Shown here piece after piece: positions 51,893 to 60,411 of a stretch of 64,000 nucleotides of DNA. The notes beneath the pieces were generated by a model. The model was not told the DNA's origin. It ran no database searches and saw only the letters and a list, made by a program, of their open reading frames with translations. Position 1 is the stretch's first letter. The number at the start of each line of letters is the position of its first letter. The translations under genes and the position numbers were made by a program. Origin of the DNA: Bacteroidetes bacterium HGW-Bacteroidetes-16 (GTDB lineage Bacteria > Bacteroidota > Bacteroidia > Bacteroidales > F082); contig PHDN01000006.1 of the NCBI GenBank assembly GCA_002840975.1, forward strand, positions 62,001-126,000, given 5' to 3'.

Positions 51893-52435
51893 TCAGAACG
51901 GGCTGATAAAATCTTTAAACAAGGGAGCGATAATATCCTTTTCTGAAAGAATGGGTTGGCTTATTTTCCAATCGATATTCAAGTCCGGATCGTTCCAAAG
52001 GATGTTGCCTTCCGATTCTTTGTTATACATGTTGGTGCATTTATAAAAAAAGGTGGTGTTGTCTTCCAGGGTAACAAAACCATGGGCAAATCCCGGAGGA
52101 ACCCAATACATCCATTTATTTTCCTGGGTAAGTTCGATGGAGGCCCATTTGCCATAGGTGGGTGATGACTTTCTGATATCGACAGCCACGTCCAGCACCG
52201 AACCACGTATCACCCTGACCAGCTTGCCCTGGGCAAAGGGAGGTTTTTGAAAATGCAGTCCACGCAGCACATTTTTCTGGGATTTTGATTCGTTGTCCTG
52301 TACAAAATTCTGATCGATGCCATGTCGTAAAAACACTTCCTTGTTATACGATTCGAAAAAGTAGCCGCGGTGATCTTCAAAAACGGTTGGCTTTACGATG
52401 TATAAGTCTGGTATGTTGGTTTTTATGATTTCCAT
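51893..52435 (-). CDS. rfbC: dTDP-4-dehydrorhamnose 3,5-epimerase
   Basis: The 180-residue cupin-like protein has FEDHRGYFFESYNKEVF, NVLRGLHFQKPPFAQGKLVRV (catalytic His in GLHFQ), and WVPPGFAHGFVTLED. It epimerises dTDP-4-keto-6-deoxyglucose at C3 and C5 in dTDP-L-rhamnose synthesis. The other rml genes are not in the window. It stands apart from its neighbours by 87 nt downstream and about 190 nt upstream. Confidence 0.95.
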   Translation of the reverse strand: MEIIKTNIPDLYIVKPTVFEDHRGYFFESYNKEVFLRHGIDQNFVQDNESKSQKNVLRGLHFQKPPFAQGKLVRVIRGSVLDVAVDIRKSSPTYGKWASIELTQENKWMYWVPPGFAHGFVTLEDNTTFFYKCTNMYNKESEGNILWNDPDLNIDWKISQPILSEKDIIAPLFKDFISPF

Positions 52436-52623
52436 GGTTCACATTTTATTGCATGGGTAAATATAGTGGAATTATTGCTTCGCGAAAGTGACCGGATGGA
52501 TTTCTGGTACCAGTGAGGGGAATAGAACACCAATCAAGGCACTCGAAGCATTCGCCCACCCGTGTAGGATCAAGCAGAAATTCCCGGAAATTTGGTCGAT
52601 CTGTTTTTTAACCTTATGCATGG

Positions 52624-53319
52624 TTACCCCGGCATGGTTCCTTCATCCGCAAAACTGTAGAATTTATCGTTACCAATGATCAGGTGGTCCAATATATTGA
52701 TGTCGAGGCTTTTTCCGCCGGAAACAATTTTTTTGGTCAGGTCCATGTCGTTGGGGCTGGGTTGAAGGTTGTTGGATGGATGGTTGTGTGCCAGGATAAT
52801 CCCGGAAGCATGCTGTTCCAATGCCAGTTGAAATATTTTTTTTGGATCGGCCACTGTTCCGGTAAGGCCGCCTTCGCTTATATTCACTTTTCTGATGACC
52901 TTGTTGGCACGATCCAACAGGAGTATCCAGAATTCTTCATGGTATTTATCCGAAAGATCGGCGTAAAGCAGGTTGTAGGCATCCTGACTGGAAGTTATTT
53001 TTTGTTTGTCGATAAGCACATCATCTGCACGTCGCCGCCGACCAAGTTCCAATGCCGCGACTATGCTGATGGCTTTGGCCGGGCCAATGCCCTTAAATTT
53101 GGTTAAATCGCTGATGCTTAGTCTTGAAAGTTCGGCCAGGTTATTGTCGACGGAGTTTAATATGCGTTTGGAAAGTGCCACAGCTGATTCTTCTGTGCTT
53201 CCGCTTCCAATTAAGATGGCTATGAGTTCCGCTTTCGAAAGTTGCCCTTTGCCTTTTAGCATCATTTTTTCTCGCGGACGGTCGTCCTCCGACCATTGGT
53301 GGATCGGTATTTTTTCCAT
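52624..53319 (-). CDS. radC: RadC family JAB/MPN-domain protein
   Basis: The 231-residue protein has an N-terminal UPF0758/HhH-like part (DDRPREKMMLKGKGQLSKAELIAILIGSGS) and the RadC JAB domain with HNHPSNNLQPSPNDMDLT, a metal-binding HxH...D motif in which the usual Gly after HNHPS is Asn. The family is annotated as DNA repair but the true function is not settled. It lies 102 nt downstream of the rpsT end. Confidence 0.92.
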   Translation of the reverse strand: MEKIPIHQWSEDDRPREKMMLKGKGQLSKAELIAILIGSGSTEESAVALSKRILNSVDNNLAELSRLSISDLTKFKGIGPAKAISIVAALELGRRRRADDVLIDKQKITSSQDAYNLLYADLSDKYHEEFWILLLDRANKVIRKVNISEGGLTGTVADPKKIFQLALEQHASGIILAHNHPSNNLQPSPNDMDLTKKIVSGGKSLDINILDHLIIGNDKFYSFADEGTMPG

Positions 53320-53367
53320 AGCAGGTTAGTTTTAAATTCAGGCCATGAAGATAGGAAAAAACAGACG

Positions 53368-53397
53368 AAAAAAAGCCCGGTTACGAAGTAATCGGGC
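53368..53397 (-). terminator. Terminator of rpsT
   Basis: On the minus strand GCCCGATTAC-TTC-GTAACCGGGC forms a stem with one mismatch, followed by seven T (complement of 53368-53374). It lies about 25 nt after the rpsT stop. Confidence 0.85.
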
Positions 53398-53421
53398 CTG
53401 AAATTTTATTAAGAGCACTCT

Positions 53422-53676
53422 TTATGAAATGCTGTTAGCGTATCTTGTAATTTTTGACTTTAAATTACCGGCTTTATTCTTGTGAATCATTTTTCTTTTA
53501 GCCAGCTTGTCGATCATCGCGTACAATGTGGGCAAGCTCTCAACGGCCTCTGTTTTTTCAGTTAACAACCTGAATCTTCTAATCGCGTTACGCATGGTTT
53601 TCGTGTAGTAACGATTGTGAACTCTTCTTACTTCAGTTTGCCTGATCCTTTTAAGCGCTGATAGGTGATTAGCCAT
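53422..53676 (-). CDS. rpsT: 30S ribosomal protein S20
   Basis: The 84-residue basic helical protein reads MANHLSALKRIRQTEVRRVHNRYYTKTMRN and continues through LYAMIDKLAKRKMIHKNKAGNLKSKI, the S20 signature for binding the 5' and 3' minor domains of 16S rRNA. It is a single-gene transcript with a TACTTTTG promoter box and a strong terminator. Confidence 0.95.
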   Translation of the reverse strand: MANHLSALKRIRQTEVRRVHNRYYTKTMRNAIRRFRLLTEKTEAVESLPTLYAMIDKLAKRKMIHKNKAGNLKSKITRYANSIS

Positions 53677-53712
53677 AGTGTATTACCTTTTATTATTAAT
53701 AAATTGGGGCTG

Positions 53713-53720
53713 CAAAAGTA
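53713..53720 (-). promoter_or_regulatory. Promoter box of rpsT
   Basis: The minus strand reads TACTTTTG followed by CAGCCCC, about 37 nt before the rpsT ATG. Confidence 0.5.
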
Positions 53721-53776
53721 CAACAATATTTAATATAAAAAAATAATCAACTATTTTTTACACTGAATATTGTTAA

Positions 53777-55093
53777 TTAATCGCGTTGCAGCTTTACCTT
53801 TCCAGCCAGGGTGGGTTCTTCAAGATTCATGATGTTTTGAATCTCTACTTTGTAAAAGGTATTGGGTTTTAAGCCTGAATCATGAATGACAACGGGCACA
53901 TAATGCTCTCCAAACCCCGAGGCTGTACCATCGGGAAGAATTTTTTCGACCAGTACACGTTGGGTTTTCCCGACAAAAGTGTCGCGATAGGTCCTTTTCA
54001 TGTCATCGGCCAGACGGCGAACCATTTCACTACGGCTGGTCTTTGTTTTCCCGGGAATTTGTTCGGGCATGCGTTCGGCCCTTGTTCCTTTTCGTATAGA
54101 ATACTTAAATGTATGGATATGTCCAAATCCGATTTCTTGAATGGCATCCATTGTCTCCTGAAAATGGGTTTCCGTTTCTCCCGGGAATCCCACAATGACA
54201 TCCGTGGTGAGGTTAAAGCCGGGATGCAATGTCTTGAGTTGGTTGGCCATCTTTTTAAAAGAAGAAGCTGTGTACATGCGGCGCATTTTCAGTAAAATTT
54301 CTTCTGATCCGCTTTGCAGGCAAATATGTAGGTGAGGAGTAAGCTTGGGATGGTCGAAAAGCCTGAAAAAGCTGTCGGTATAGCCATCCGGTTCAATGCT
54401 CGAGATGCGCACCCTGAAATCTCCTGGCAGGTCAAGAATGGCTTCCACGAGTTTCTCAAAATCATAATCTCCATAAGAATATCTTCCCAGATTTACCCCG
54501 GTAAGAACTACTTCTTTATATCCAAACGCGACCACCTGTCGTATGTTTTCGAAAATTTCTTCCGGAGGACGGCTGGTGGCCCGACCACGTACTTTTGGAA
54601 TGATACAAAAGGTACAGAAATTATCGCACCCGTCCTGGATTTTTATCAGGCTGCGGGTATGAAAAGTTTCGTCGGCAGGTGCGTAGCTAAACAGGTTGGC
54701 TTCGAAGTTGTTTACATCCACCAGTTCGCCATTAAAATGGGCTTCTGCCACAGACAATACCGATGTTTTATGATCGTTATCGACAACATAGTTAATGGCG
54801 CTATTCTTTTCCAATTGTTCTTTGTAATTTGTGGCCATACAGCCTGTTACGATGGTAACACCCTCCTGGTTGGTTCGGTGGGCCACCTGGATTTCGCGCC
54901 TGGATTTCTGATCGCTTTGGTTAGTAACCGTACAGGTGTTGATTACATACAAGTCGGCCTTTTCATTAAAATCGACCACGCGGTAGTTTTGTTTGGCAAA
55001 TTCTGAGGCCAGGGCATCGGTTTCGTATAGATTTAAACGGCATCCCAATGTTTTAAAGGCCACTGTTTTTTGTTTATTCATAGAGGCCTTCAT
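53777..55093 (-). CDS. mtaB: tRNA t6A37 methylthiotransferase MtaB
   Basis: The 438-residue radical-SAM methylthiotransferase has an N-terminal cluster domain (GCRLNLYETDAL with the first Cys, then NTCTVTN and TGCMATN), the radical SAM motif CDNFCTFCIIP, and a C-terminal TRAM domain. It converts t6A37 to ms2t6A in ANN-decoding tRNAs. It begins directly after the miaB-like stop; ATG at 55081 is an alternative start. TsaC in this window makes the t6A precursor. Confidence 0.92.
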   Translation of the reverse strand: MKASMNKQKTVAFKTLGCRLNLYETDALASEFAKQNYRVVDFNEKADLYVINTCTVTNQSDQKSRREIQVAHRTNQEGVTIVTGCMATNYKEQLEKNSAINYVVDNDHKTSVLSVAEAHFNGELVDVNNFEANLFSYAPADETFHTRSLIKIQDGCDNFCTFCIIPKVRGRATSRPPEEIFENIRQVVAFGYKEVVLTGVNLGRYSYGDYDFEKLVEAILDLPGDFRVRISSIEPDGYTDSFFRLFDHPKLTPHLHICLQSGSEEILLKMRRMYTASSFKKMANQLKTLHPGFNLTTDVIVGFPGETETHFQETMDAIQEIGFGHIHTFKYSIRKGTRAERMPEQIPGKTKTSRSEMVRRLADDMKRTYRDTFVGKTQRVLVEKILPDGTASGFGEHYVPVVIHDSGLKPNTFYKVEIQNIMNLEEPTLAGKVKLQRD

Positions 55094-56527
55094 TTAATTA
55101 ACCAGCACACCTTCGATGGAAAGTGGTGCTGCGCTGGTGACGGTTATGGTGGCATATTTACCCACCATTTCGTTTTTATCGCATTGAAAACGGGCAACAA
55201 TCCGGCCCTCGGTATAAGCCGACAGGTAGCCTTTTTTCCGGTCGTTACCCCTGACCAGTACTTTCAGCGTGCGTCCAACCAATAGCTGATTGTATTCAAG
55301 TGTATGCTTCATCATCTCGTTGGTGAGTAGGTGATAGCGCTCTTTTTTCTCTTCTTGCGGAATATCATCGGCCCAACGCGAACTGGCGGCACCAGGTCGG
55401 GGGGAATATTGAGCGATATAGGCCATGTTGTATTTGAATTCCCCCATGATCTTCATGGTATTGTTGAATTCTTCCACGGTTTCGCCGGTAAAACCGACAA
55501 TAATATCGGTAAACAAAGTAGCTTGAGGGATCAGCCGTTTAATGGTATTGACTATTTCGCGGTATTTTCCCATACCATGGTTGCGGTTCATGCGTACCAA
55601 CATGTTGTCGTCGCCCGATTGTACAGGGAGATGAATTTGCTTGGCGAGACAATCGTACCTGGCCACTACTTCGATGATGTCATCACTCATGTCGCGGGGA
55701 TGCGGTGAAGTAAAATATACCCAGAAATCTTCATTGGACTGTTGGCCAAATTCGCCAATCATTTTAAGTAATCCGGCAAAGGAGATTTCCGTTCCCTTTT
55801 TATCCAGCCCGTAAGAATTTACATTTTGTCCCAGGAGGGTGATGGATTTAAAACCTTTGGCTACCAGGTGTTTGAGCTCGTTGAGTATTTCATCCGAAGG
55901 TCGCGAAACTTCCCGTCCACGGGTGTAAGGAACTGCGCAAAAAGTGCAGAACTTGTTGCACCCGTTTTGGATTGGAATAAAGGCTTCGAAGCCAGAACCA
56001 TATTTGGGTGTGATGTGCCAGAAATCTTCGATGCGTTCATCAGGTTTCTGAGGTGTGATGCCAACATGGGTTGGTTTAAAAGCAGCCGGGTTGAGGCGAA
56101 ATGCTGCCGGGTTGAGTGCTACCTGGTCGTGAGTTTTTATCAAATCGCTAAGACCGGCATCCAATGTTTGCATGCTGGCAGCACTCACGATACCGTATTG
56201 ACTGATCATTTCGGGCAATTGCGGCAACTGGCTCATTGGAAACACCAGATCGAACATTTTAAGAAATTTCTGTTTGTCGGCTGGTAGCACACATCCCGAA
56301 ACAAAGGTGATCAGGTTTTTTCGGTTTTTCCATTTGTTCCATTTAGCCACCATGTTGTAGACTTTGTCGATGCCTTTTTGTCGCACAGAACAGGCGATCA
56401 CGCCAAGCAAACTGGCTTCTTCTTCTTTATCTGTTGCTTCAAATCCCATTCCTTCGAGCACCTGCTGCACGCGCTCCCCGTCGGAAATATTCATCTGACA
56501 ACCCAATTGAACTATATGATATTTCAT
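55094..56527 (-). CDS. miaB: MiaB-like tRNA methylthiotransferase
   Basis: The 477-residue protein has the UPF0004 cluster residues (C in LGCQMNISDGERV, C in IACSVRQKG, C in SGCVLP), the radical-SAM motif CNKFCTFCAVPYTRGREVSRP and a C-terminal TRAM-like domain. MiaB adds a methylthio group to i6A37 of tRNA. The sequence is somewhat divergent in the NTC position (IAC), so it might be a MiaB paralogue. It follows the FNR-like gene by 14 nt and abuts mtaB, putting two tRNA methylthiotransferases in one operon. Confidence 0.85.
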   Translation of the reverse strand: MKYHIVQLGCQMNISDGERVQQVLEGMGFEATDKEEEASLLGVIACSVRQKGIDKVYNMVAKWNKWKNRKNLITFVSGCVLPADKQKFLKMFDLVFPMSQLPQLPEMISQYGIVSAASMQTLDAGLSDLIKTHDQVALNPAAFRLNPAAFKPTHVGITPQKPDERIEDFWHITPKYGSGFEAFIPIQNGCNKFCTFCAVPYTRGREVSRPSDEILNELKHLVAKGFKSITLLGQNVNSYGLDKKGTEISFAGLLKMIGEFGQQSNEDFWVYFTSPHPRDMSDDIIEVVARYDCLAKQIHLPVQSGDDNMLVRMNRNHGMGKYREIVNTIKRLIPQATLFTDIIVGFTGETVEEFNNTMKIMGEFKYNMAYIAQYSPRPGAASSRWADDIPQEEKKERYHLLTNEMMKHTLEYNQLLVGRTLKVLVRGNDRKKGYLSAYTEGRIVARFQCDKNEMVGKYATITVTSAAPLSIEGVLVN

Positions 56528-56541
56528 GATGCGATCGCCGG

Positions 56542-57195
56542 TTAAAAGTAAACTTCCGCATGAAGCTGGTTGTGGGGGAATCCTTTTTTGTCGAGGATAT
56601 CCATGGCTTCACGGATCATTTTAAAGTTCCCACAAAAATAGCAGATGGTGGCCTTGTCGAAGGTATGTTTTAACAGATAGTCGGTTACACGTCCTGCAAA
56701 GTCGCCGGTTTGGTCACCTGATGTACACTGGATATATCGATTTCGGGCATAGTTATCTTTTTCATAACCTTCTGATCCATAACGGACGCCGTGCAACAGG
56801 GTGTAGTCAAGCTCAGGATGGCTTTTCACCATGCTGTGGAAGGGGGCGATACCTGTTCCGGAGGAGATGAACAGAAACTGATGTGTAGGAATGAGGGTTT
56901 GGTCGAGGCTGAAAAAACCCAGTGGACCTTCTACCTGGAGGTAGGCTCCTGGTTTGGTATCTTTGAGTTTTTTCGATACATCGCCATCATCCACTTCTTT
57001 TATAAGTACTTCGAGGAAGGTGTCGTTATTGCCGCTGTAGATAGAGTATTCGCGTTGGTTTAAATCGCCATCGGCACCCAGGAGAATGTGTTGGCCGGCT
57101 TCAAATTCGAGTCCGTTGCGTTCCATTTGCATGATATAAGTAGATCCGGTGAGGAACTTGATGGCATGTAGTTTATGTTTACCTTTGGATTGCAT
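56542..57195 (-). CDS. Ferredoxin/flavodoxin NADP+ reductase-like FAD protein
   Basis: The 217-residue protein has an FNR fold: the FAD motif REYSIYSG (RxYS), the pyrophosphate-binding SSGTGIAPFHSMVKS, CYFCGNFKMIREAMDIL and the C-terminal aromatic EVYF. It probably moves electrons between NADPH and ferredoxin or flavodoxin. Placement upstream of miaB and mtaB in the same operon suggests it supplies reducing power to those radical-SAM enzymes; this is inference. The promoter box is at 57269-57276. Confidence 0.85.
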   Translation of the reverse strand: MQSKGKHKLHAIKFLTGSTYIMQMERNGLEFEAGQHILLGADGDLNQREYSIYSGNNDTFLEVLIKEVDDGDVSKKLKDTKPGAYLQVEGPLGFFSLDQTLIPTHQFLFISSGTGIAPFHSMVKSHPELDYTLLHGVRYGSEGYEKDNYARNRYIQCTSGDQTGDFAGRVTDYLLKHTFDKATICYFCGNFKMIREAMDILDKKGFPHNQLHAEVYF

Positions 57196-57268
57196 GAGTT
57201 ATATTGTAGTGATATTTAGTGCATTAATAAAATCTATATCTCCGGTATAGCCGGAAATTTTAAGTGTG

Positions 57269-57276
57269 CAAAGATA
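57269..57276 (-). promoter_or_regulatory. Promoter box of FNR-miaB-mtaB operon
   Basis: The minus strand reads TATCTTTG followed by CACAC, 73 nt upstream of the ATG at 57195. Confidence 0.45.
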
Positions 57277-57407
57277 TGAAAATTTGGGTAGGTGGGTGAG
57301 GAGGGGTAAGAAAATGAACCAAAACGAATACGGAGATATTTTAAAAATATCAATTTAAAATTCGGGTAGTTAATCATATAATGTGTAGATTTAACCGCAA
57401 TAATCCA

Positions 57408-57487
57408 AACCCCCCGAGGGTTTTGAACCAACTCCCCGAGGGTTTTTAAACCCAAACCCCCCGAGGGTTTTGAACCCTCGGGGGGTT
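57408..57487. repeat. REP-like palindrome cluster upstream of RAYT
   Basis: Three successive copies of a GAGGGTTTT-type core lie here. The last is a full hairpin: AACCCCCCGAGGGTT (57455-57469), loop TTG, and the exact complement (57473-57487). The first two (57408 and 57431) are half sites. The same core recurs at 58048-58115 and 59099-59143. Confidence 0.85.
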
Positions 57488-57503
57488 AATAAAGAAGATA
57501 ATC

Positions 57504-58076
57504 ATGGCAGATACAAAAACGTTATTAAAAGAAAATGCCTCTTACCACATTTACAATCATGCGGTAGGTAGGGATTTGCTGTTTAAATCGGATCGGAATT
57601 ACCGGTTTTTTCTGCACCAAATAAAAAAATATCTGATCGATCACCTTGATTTTTTTGCTTATTGTCTGATGCCCAATCATTTTCATCTTTTGGTACATGT
57701 TAAAGAAAATCAACAGCTTTTATCTGAACTGGATTTTTCCTATAAAATTAGCCGGCAATTTTCACATTGTTTTAACAGTTATGCTCAGGCATTTAACAAC
57801 GAAAACCACAGGATGGGCAGTTTATTTGCAAATCGATTCAAACGGATTTTGATTGAAAGTGAAGAGCACTTTAAAACCCTGATCATTTATATTCACAACA
57901 ATCCGGTTAAAGCTGGCTTGGTTAGTTACCCGGAGGATTGGAAATACTCCTCTTACAAAGAAATTTTGTTGAATACAGAAACGATTGTTCAGCGGGATGA
58001 GGTTATTAAAAGTTTTGATGATTTGGACAATTTTATTTTTTGTCATAAGCCTTACGTGGGTTTTGAATCCTCGTAA
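57504..58076 (+). mobile_element. REP-associated tyrosine transposase (RAYT, Y1/HUH)
   Basis: The 190-residue protein is a Y1-type HUH transposase: the LMPNHFHLLVHVKE block gives the HUH pair (H59, H61), and IIYIHNNPVKAGLVSYPEDWKYSSY holds the candidate catalytic Tyr (Y129). Lack of IS200 terminal features, and REP palindromes directly before (57455-57487) and overlapping its 3' end (58048-58080), identify it as a domesticated RAYT that maintains or spreads REP elements. No partner accessory genes are present. The frame looks intact. Confidence 0.9.
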
Positions 58077-58115
58077 GGCTATGGAAGATGAGGGTTTTGA
58101 ACCCTCGTAAGGCTT
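58048..58115. repeat. REP-like palindromes downstream of RAYT
   Basis: AGCCTTACG (58048-58056) pairs with CGTAAGGCT (58072-58080), with an imperfect GTGGGTT/AATCCTC core between; the RAYT stop codon lies inside the right arm. A second, incomplete copy (GAGGGTTTTGAACCCTCG followed by TAAGGCTT) follows at about 58091-58115. Confidence 0.8.
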
Positions 58116-58177
58116 ACAATCCGAATTTGTTTTTACCCGTTGAAAATAATCCTTCCGAAATCCCGTTTTGTAGCACG

Positions 58178-59095
58178 ATGCAGCTGAAATCTTATTATCT
58201 GGTCATTTTTTTTGTGATTCTTTTCTACCATTCGCTTTCAGCTCAAAGCGATGGCAGAATGGAGAGGAGGCTTCAACATTTGTTTGAAAATGGAAAGCAT
58301 GAGAAGTGTTATCAGAAGGCCGTCAGATATCACAAAAACAAGCCTGATTCACCCGTTCCCGAGTACTATATTTCAAAGATAAACATTCAGAAATATGCCG
58401 ATCAACGATCGGCCGACGCTGATGAACTCAGGTTGTTTAGCAGCTACATTGGATACGGCGAATCACTTCCTGCAAAATATTGTAATTGGAGAACTATCGG
58501 GATCGATTCGCTGTTGGCCCGCTTCTACCTGGAATTTGATACCTTACACTTATCCGATGGTTATAAAAAAGAACCCAACTATTTCCTGAGCAATTTTCAG
58601 GATACCTTGTCTATTTTTACCTATTATTTTCCTTCCTTTCAGGTCAATAAAAAGCCACTCCAACCGGCATTTCAGTCCAGATCGGATTCGTTAAGATGGG
58701 AAATTGTCAGTTTTGCTGAAAAGTTTATGGGTGTAAACTATCGGTATTCAGGAGATAAGCCGGAGACTGGTTTCGATTGTTCCGGGTTTACCAGGTACGT
58801 ATATGAGCACATAGGTGTTGAGCTTCCGCACAATGCCCAAAAACAAAGCGAGTTTGATGGAAGGATTATTACTCTGGCAGAGGCCAAAGCCGGTGATCTG
58901 GTTTTCTTTGGATATTCAAACAAAGGAGGTGTCAGGATACGACATGCCGGTATTATTTATTCGGTGGATCGGGGTGAAATAAAAGTGATCCATTGTGCAA
59001 GGGGAGGTGTACAGGTCGACTGCAAACTAACCGACTGGGAACTTTACTGGAAAGACAAAGTGTTGTTCGTAAAAACTTTGTCCCCCCTGGACTGA
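58178..59095 (+). CDS. NlpC/P60 (C40) peptidase, secreted
   Basis: The ATG at 58178 gives a signal peptide (MQLKSYYLVIFFVILFYHSLSAQ); an earlier in-frame ATG (58088) lies within the REP element and is rejected. The C-terminal NlpC/P60 domain has FDCSGFTRYVYEHIGV (catalytic Cys), RHAGIIYSV (catalytic His) and VIHCARGGV. It is a cell-wall endopeptidase cleaving peptide cross-links or stems. The N-terminal 150 residues are helical and not recognised. The product has about 305 residues. Confidence 0.88.
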   Translation: MQLKSYYLVIFFVILFYHSLSAQSDGRMERRLQHLFENGKHEKCYQKAVRYHKNKPDSPVPEYYISKINIQKYADQRSADADELRLFSSYIGYGESLPAKYCNWRTIGIDSLLARFYLEFDTLHLSDGYKKEPNYFLSNFQDTLSIFTYYFPSFQVNKKPLQPAFQSRSDSLRWEIVSFAEKFMGVNYRYSGDKPETGFDCSGFTRYVYEHIGVELPHNAQKQSEFDGRIITLAEAKAGDLVFFGYSNKGGVRIRHAGIIYSVDRGEIKVIHCARGGVQVDCKLTDWELYWKDKVLFVKTLSPLD

Positions 59096-59098
59096 ATA

Positions 59099-59143
59099 AC
59101 CCTTTGCTCTACGAGGGTTCAAAACCCTCGTAGAGCAAAGGGT
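59099..59143. repeat. REP-like perfect hairpin between convergent genes
   Basis: A 21-nt arm (59099-59119) and its exact complement (59123-59143) enclose the loop CAA. The inner core GAGGGTT/AACCCTC is shared with the other REP copies, while the outer stem (TTTGCTCTAC/GTAGAGCAAA) is different yet fully complementary. Lying between converging genes, it may also act as terminator for both. Confidence 0.85.
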
Positions 59144-59147
59144 ACCC

Positions 59148-60206
59148 TTATTTTATGACCAAAGTACCAAATACCCGGTGGTCATAGGTGATGACCCTGA
59201 TTAAAAAAGTGCCCTTGGCGGGAAGAAAATAAGTTGGTTTGAGGGGTAAACGGGTGAGGAGTCTGCCTGCAAGATCCCAAATTTCAATCTGTTCAATTTG
59301 AACACCTGTCGGATTGATGATCACCTGATCGCCAGAAATTCGGATATTTATTTCATCTACCCTTGTTTCATCCATGCCAACAACCACCTCCAGAAACAGG
59401 CTGTCCTCAACGCTACCACAGGCATTGCTTACTTCCACCTGGTAGTTTCCTGTTGTTGAAACGGTGATCACCTGAGTGGTTTCGCCTGTCGACCACAAGT
59501 AGAAGCAACCCGGATTACCTGCATCCAGCACCAGTGATTGCCCTGCCAGAATGGTGGTATCATTCCCAAGTTCCACCAGGGGCCATTCATTCACAGATAC
59601 ATATTGGAAGACAGGTTCACTTAAACCACAGTCGTTTACAGCACTCACTTCGACAACATGTAACCCGGGCTCCGTCCAATAATACATCAGGATGGTTGAG
59701 TCAGTGTCCTGTACCAAACCGTCAACTTTCCATTGGCACCACGATCCTTCCATTATCATGGTGGTATAGGTGGATTCGGTCAGGTTGCATGCCGCCGTAT
59801 CGCCTTGGATGGGGGCGGGGGCACCTGGAAATCCGACTACTTGTACAGATAAGAAAGATGTCGTGTTGCCCGTAGTATCGCAGGTAAACTCAATATTGAT
59901 AATGAAAATTCCGCTTTCGTACCAATATACTTCCAGGGTATCGGCAGAGGTATTTTGCAGGATGCCATCAATAAACCATTGGGTTTCACATCCAATTGGA
60001 ATATCTGCCGAATATACCATGGTCTCTCCCTGACAGGCTTGTGTCGGTCCGCTGACGATACCGGGAACATCGGGTGGTGGTGGGATGGTATCTGTCAGGC
60101 AGATATCCTCAACAAACGGAGAGGCCAATAAAAAGTTGGATAACAGCATGATCATGACCATGATGAAAAAGGAGTGCCTGGATTTATACCTGCTATGATC
60201 AATCAT
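59148..60206 (-). CDS. Secreted PKD/Ig-like domain protein
   Basis: The 352-residue protein has a hydrophobic export segment (FFIMVMIMLLSNFLLASP) after a short basic N-terminus. It then has repeated PKD-like segments (CETQWFIDGILQNTSADTLEVYWYESGIFIINIEFTCD; CQWKVDGLVQDTDSTILMYYWTEPG) and a LDAGNPGCFYLWSTGE block. The C-terminal 70 residues (INIRISGDQVIINPTG, IEIWDLAGRLLTRLPL, GTFLIRVITYDHRVFGTLVIK) look like a divergent T9SS sorting domain. Surface location predicted; ligand unknown. Confidence 0.72.
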   Translation of the reverse strand: MIDHSRYKSRHSFFIMVMIMLLSNFLLASPFVEDICLTDTIPPPPDVPGIVSGPTQACQGETMVYSADIPIGCETQWFIDGILQNTSADTLEVYWYESGIFIINIEFTCDTTGNTTSFLSVQVVGFPGAPAPIQGDTAACNLTESTYTTMIMEGSWCQWKVDGLVQDTDSTILMYYWTEPGLHVVEVSAVNDCGLSEPVFQYVSVNEWPLVELGNDTTILAGQSLVLDAGNPGCFYLWSTGETTQVITVSTTGNYQVEVSNACGSVEDSLFLEVVVGMDETRVDEINIRISGDQVIINPTGVQIEQIEIWDLAGRLLTRLPLKPTYFLPAKGTFLIRVITYDHRVFGTLVIK

Positions 60207-60399
60207 GCTACCTGCGTTTGGATAATTTATTTGTAAAGGTATGATGATTAACCATGTTAAGACTCATTATCACACTAAATATGATTTGTGTCTTAGGCAG
60301 AAGCCTCTCCCCTAATGCGGTCAGCGGGCGTGCGCCACCATCTTTGTTATGAATTAAATTATATGATAGCTGCTCAGTCTAAAGTGATCGAAACCATTG

Positions 60400-60407
60400 T
60401 ATATTTG
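60400..60407 (+). promoter_or_regulatory. Promoter box four bases before small secreted protein
   Basis: TATATTTG is followed by CGCC and then ATG 60412. The transcript is predicted to be leaderless. Confidence 0.5.
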
Positions 60408-60411
60408 CGCC

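Noticed and set aside
52488-52620. A possible degenerate tRNA 3' half (complement reads TTCTATTCCCCTCACTGGTACCA)
   Set aside because: The T-arm stem does not pair fully and no acceptor, D or anticodon arms could be drawn; the open frame on the other strand (63 residues) has no sequence support either.
57408-57487. CRISPR array
   Set aside because: Repeat units are palindromic, only three, of unequal length and without spacers; they fit REP elements flanking the RAYT.
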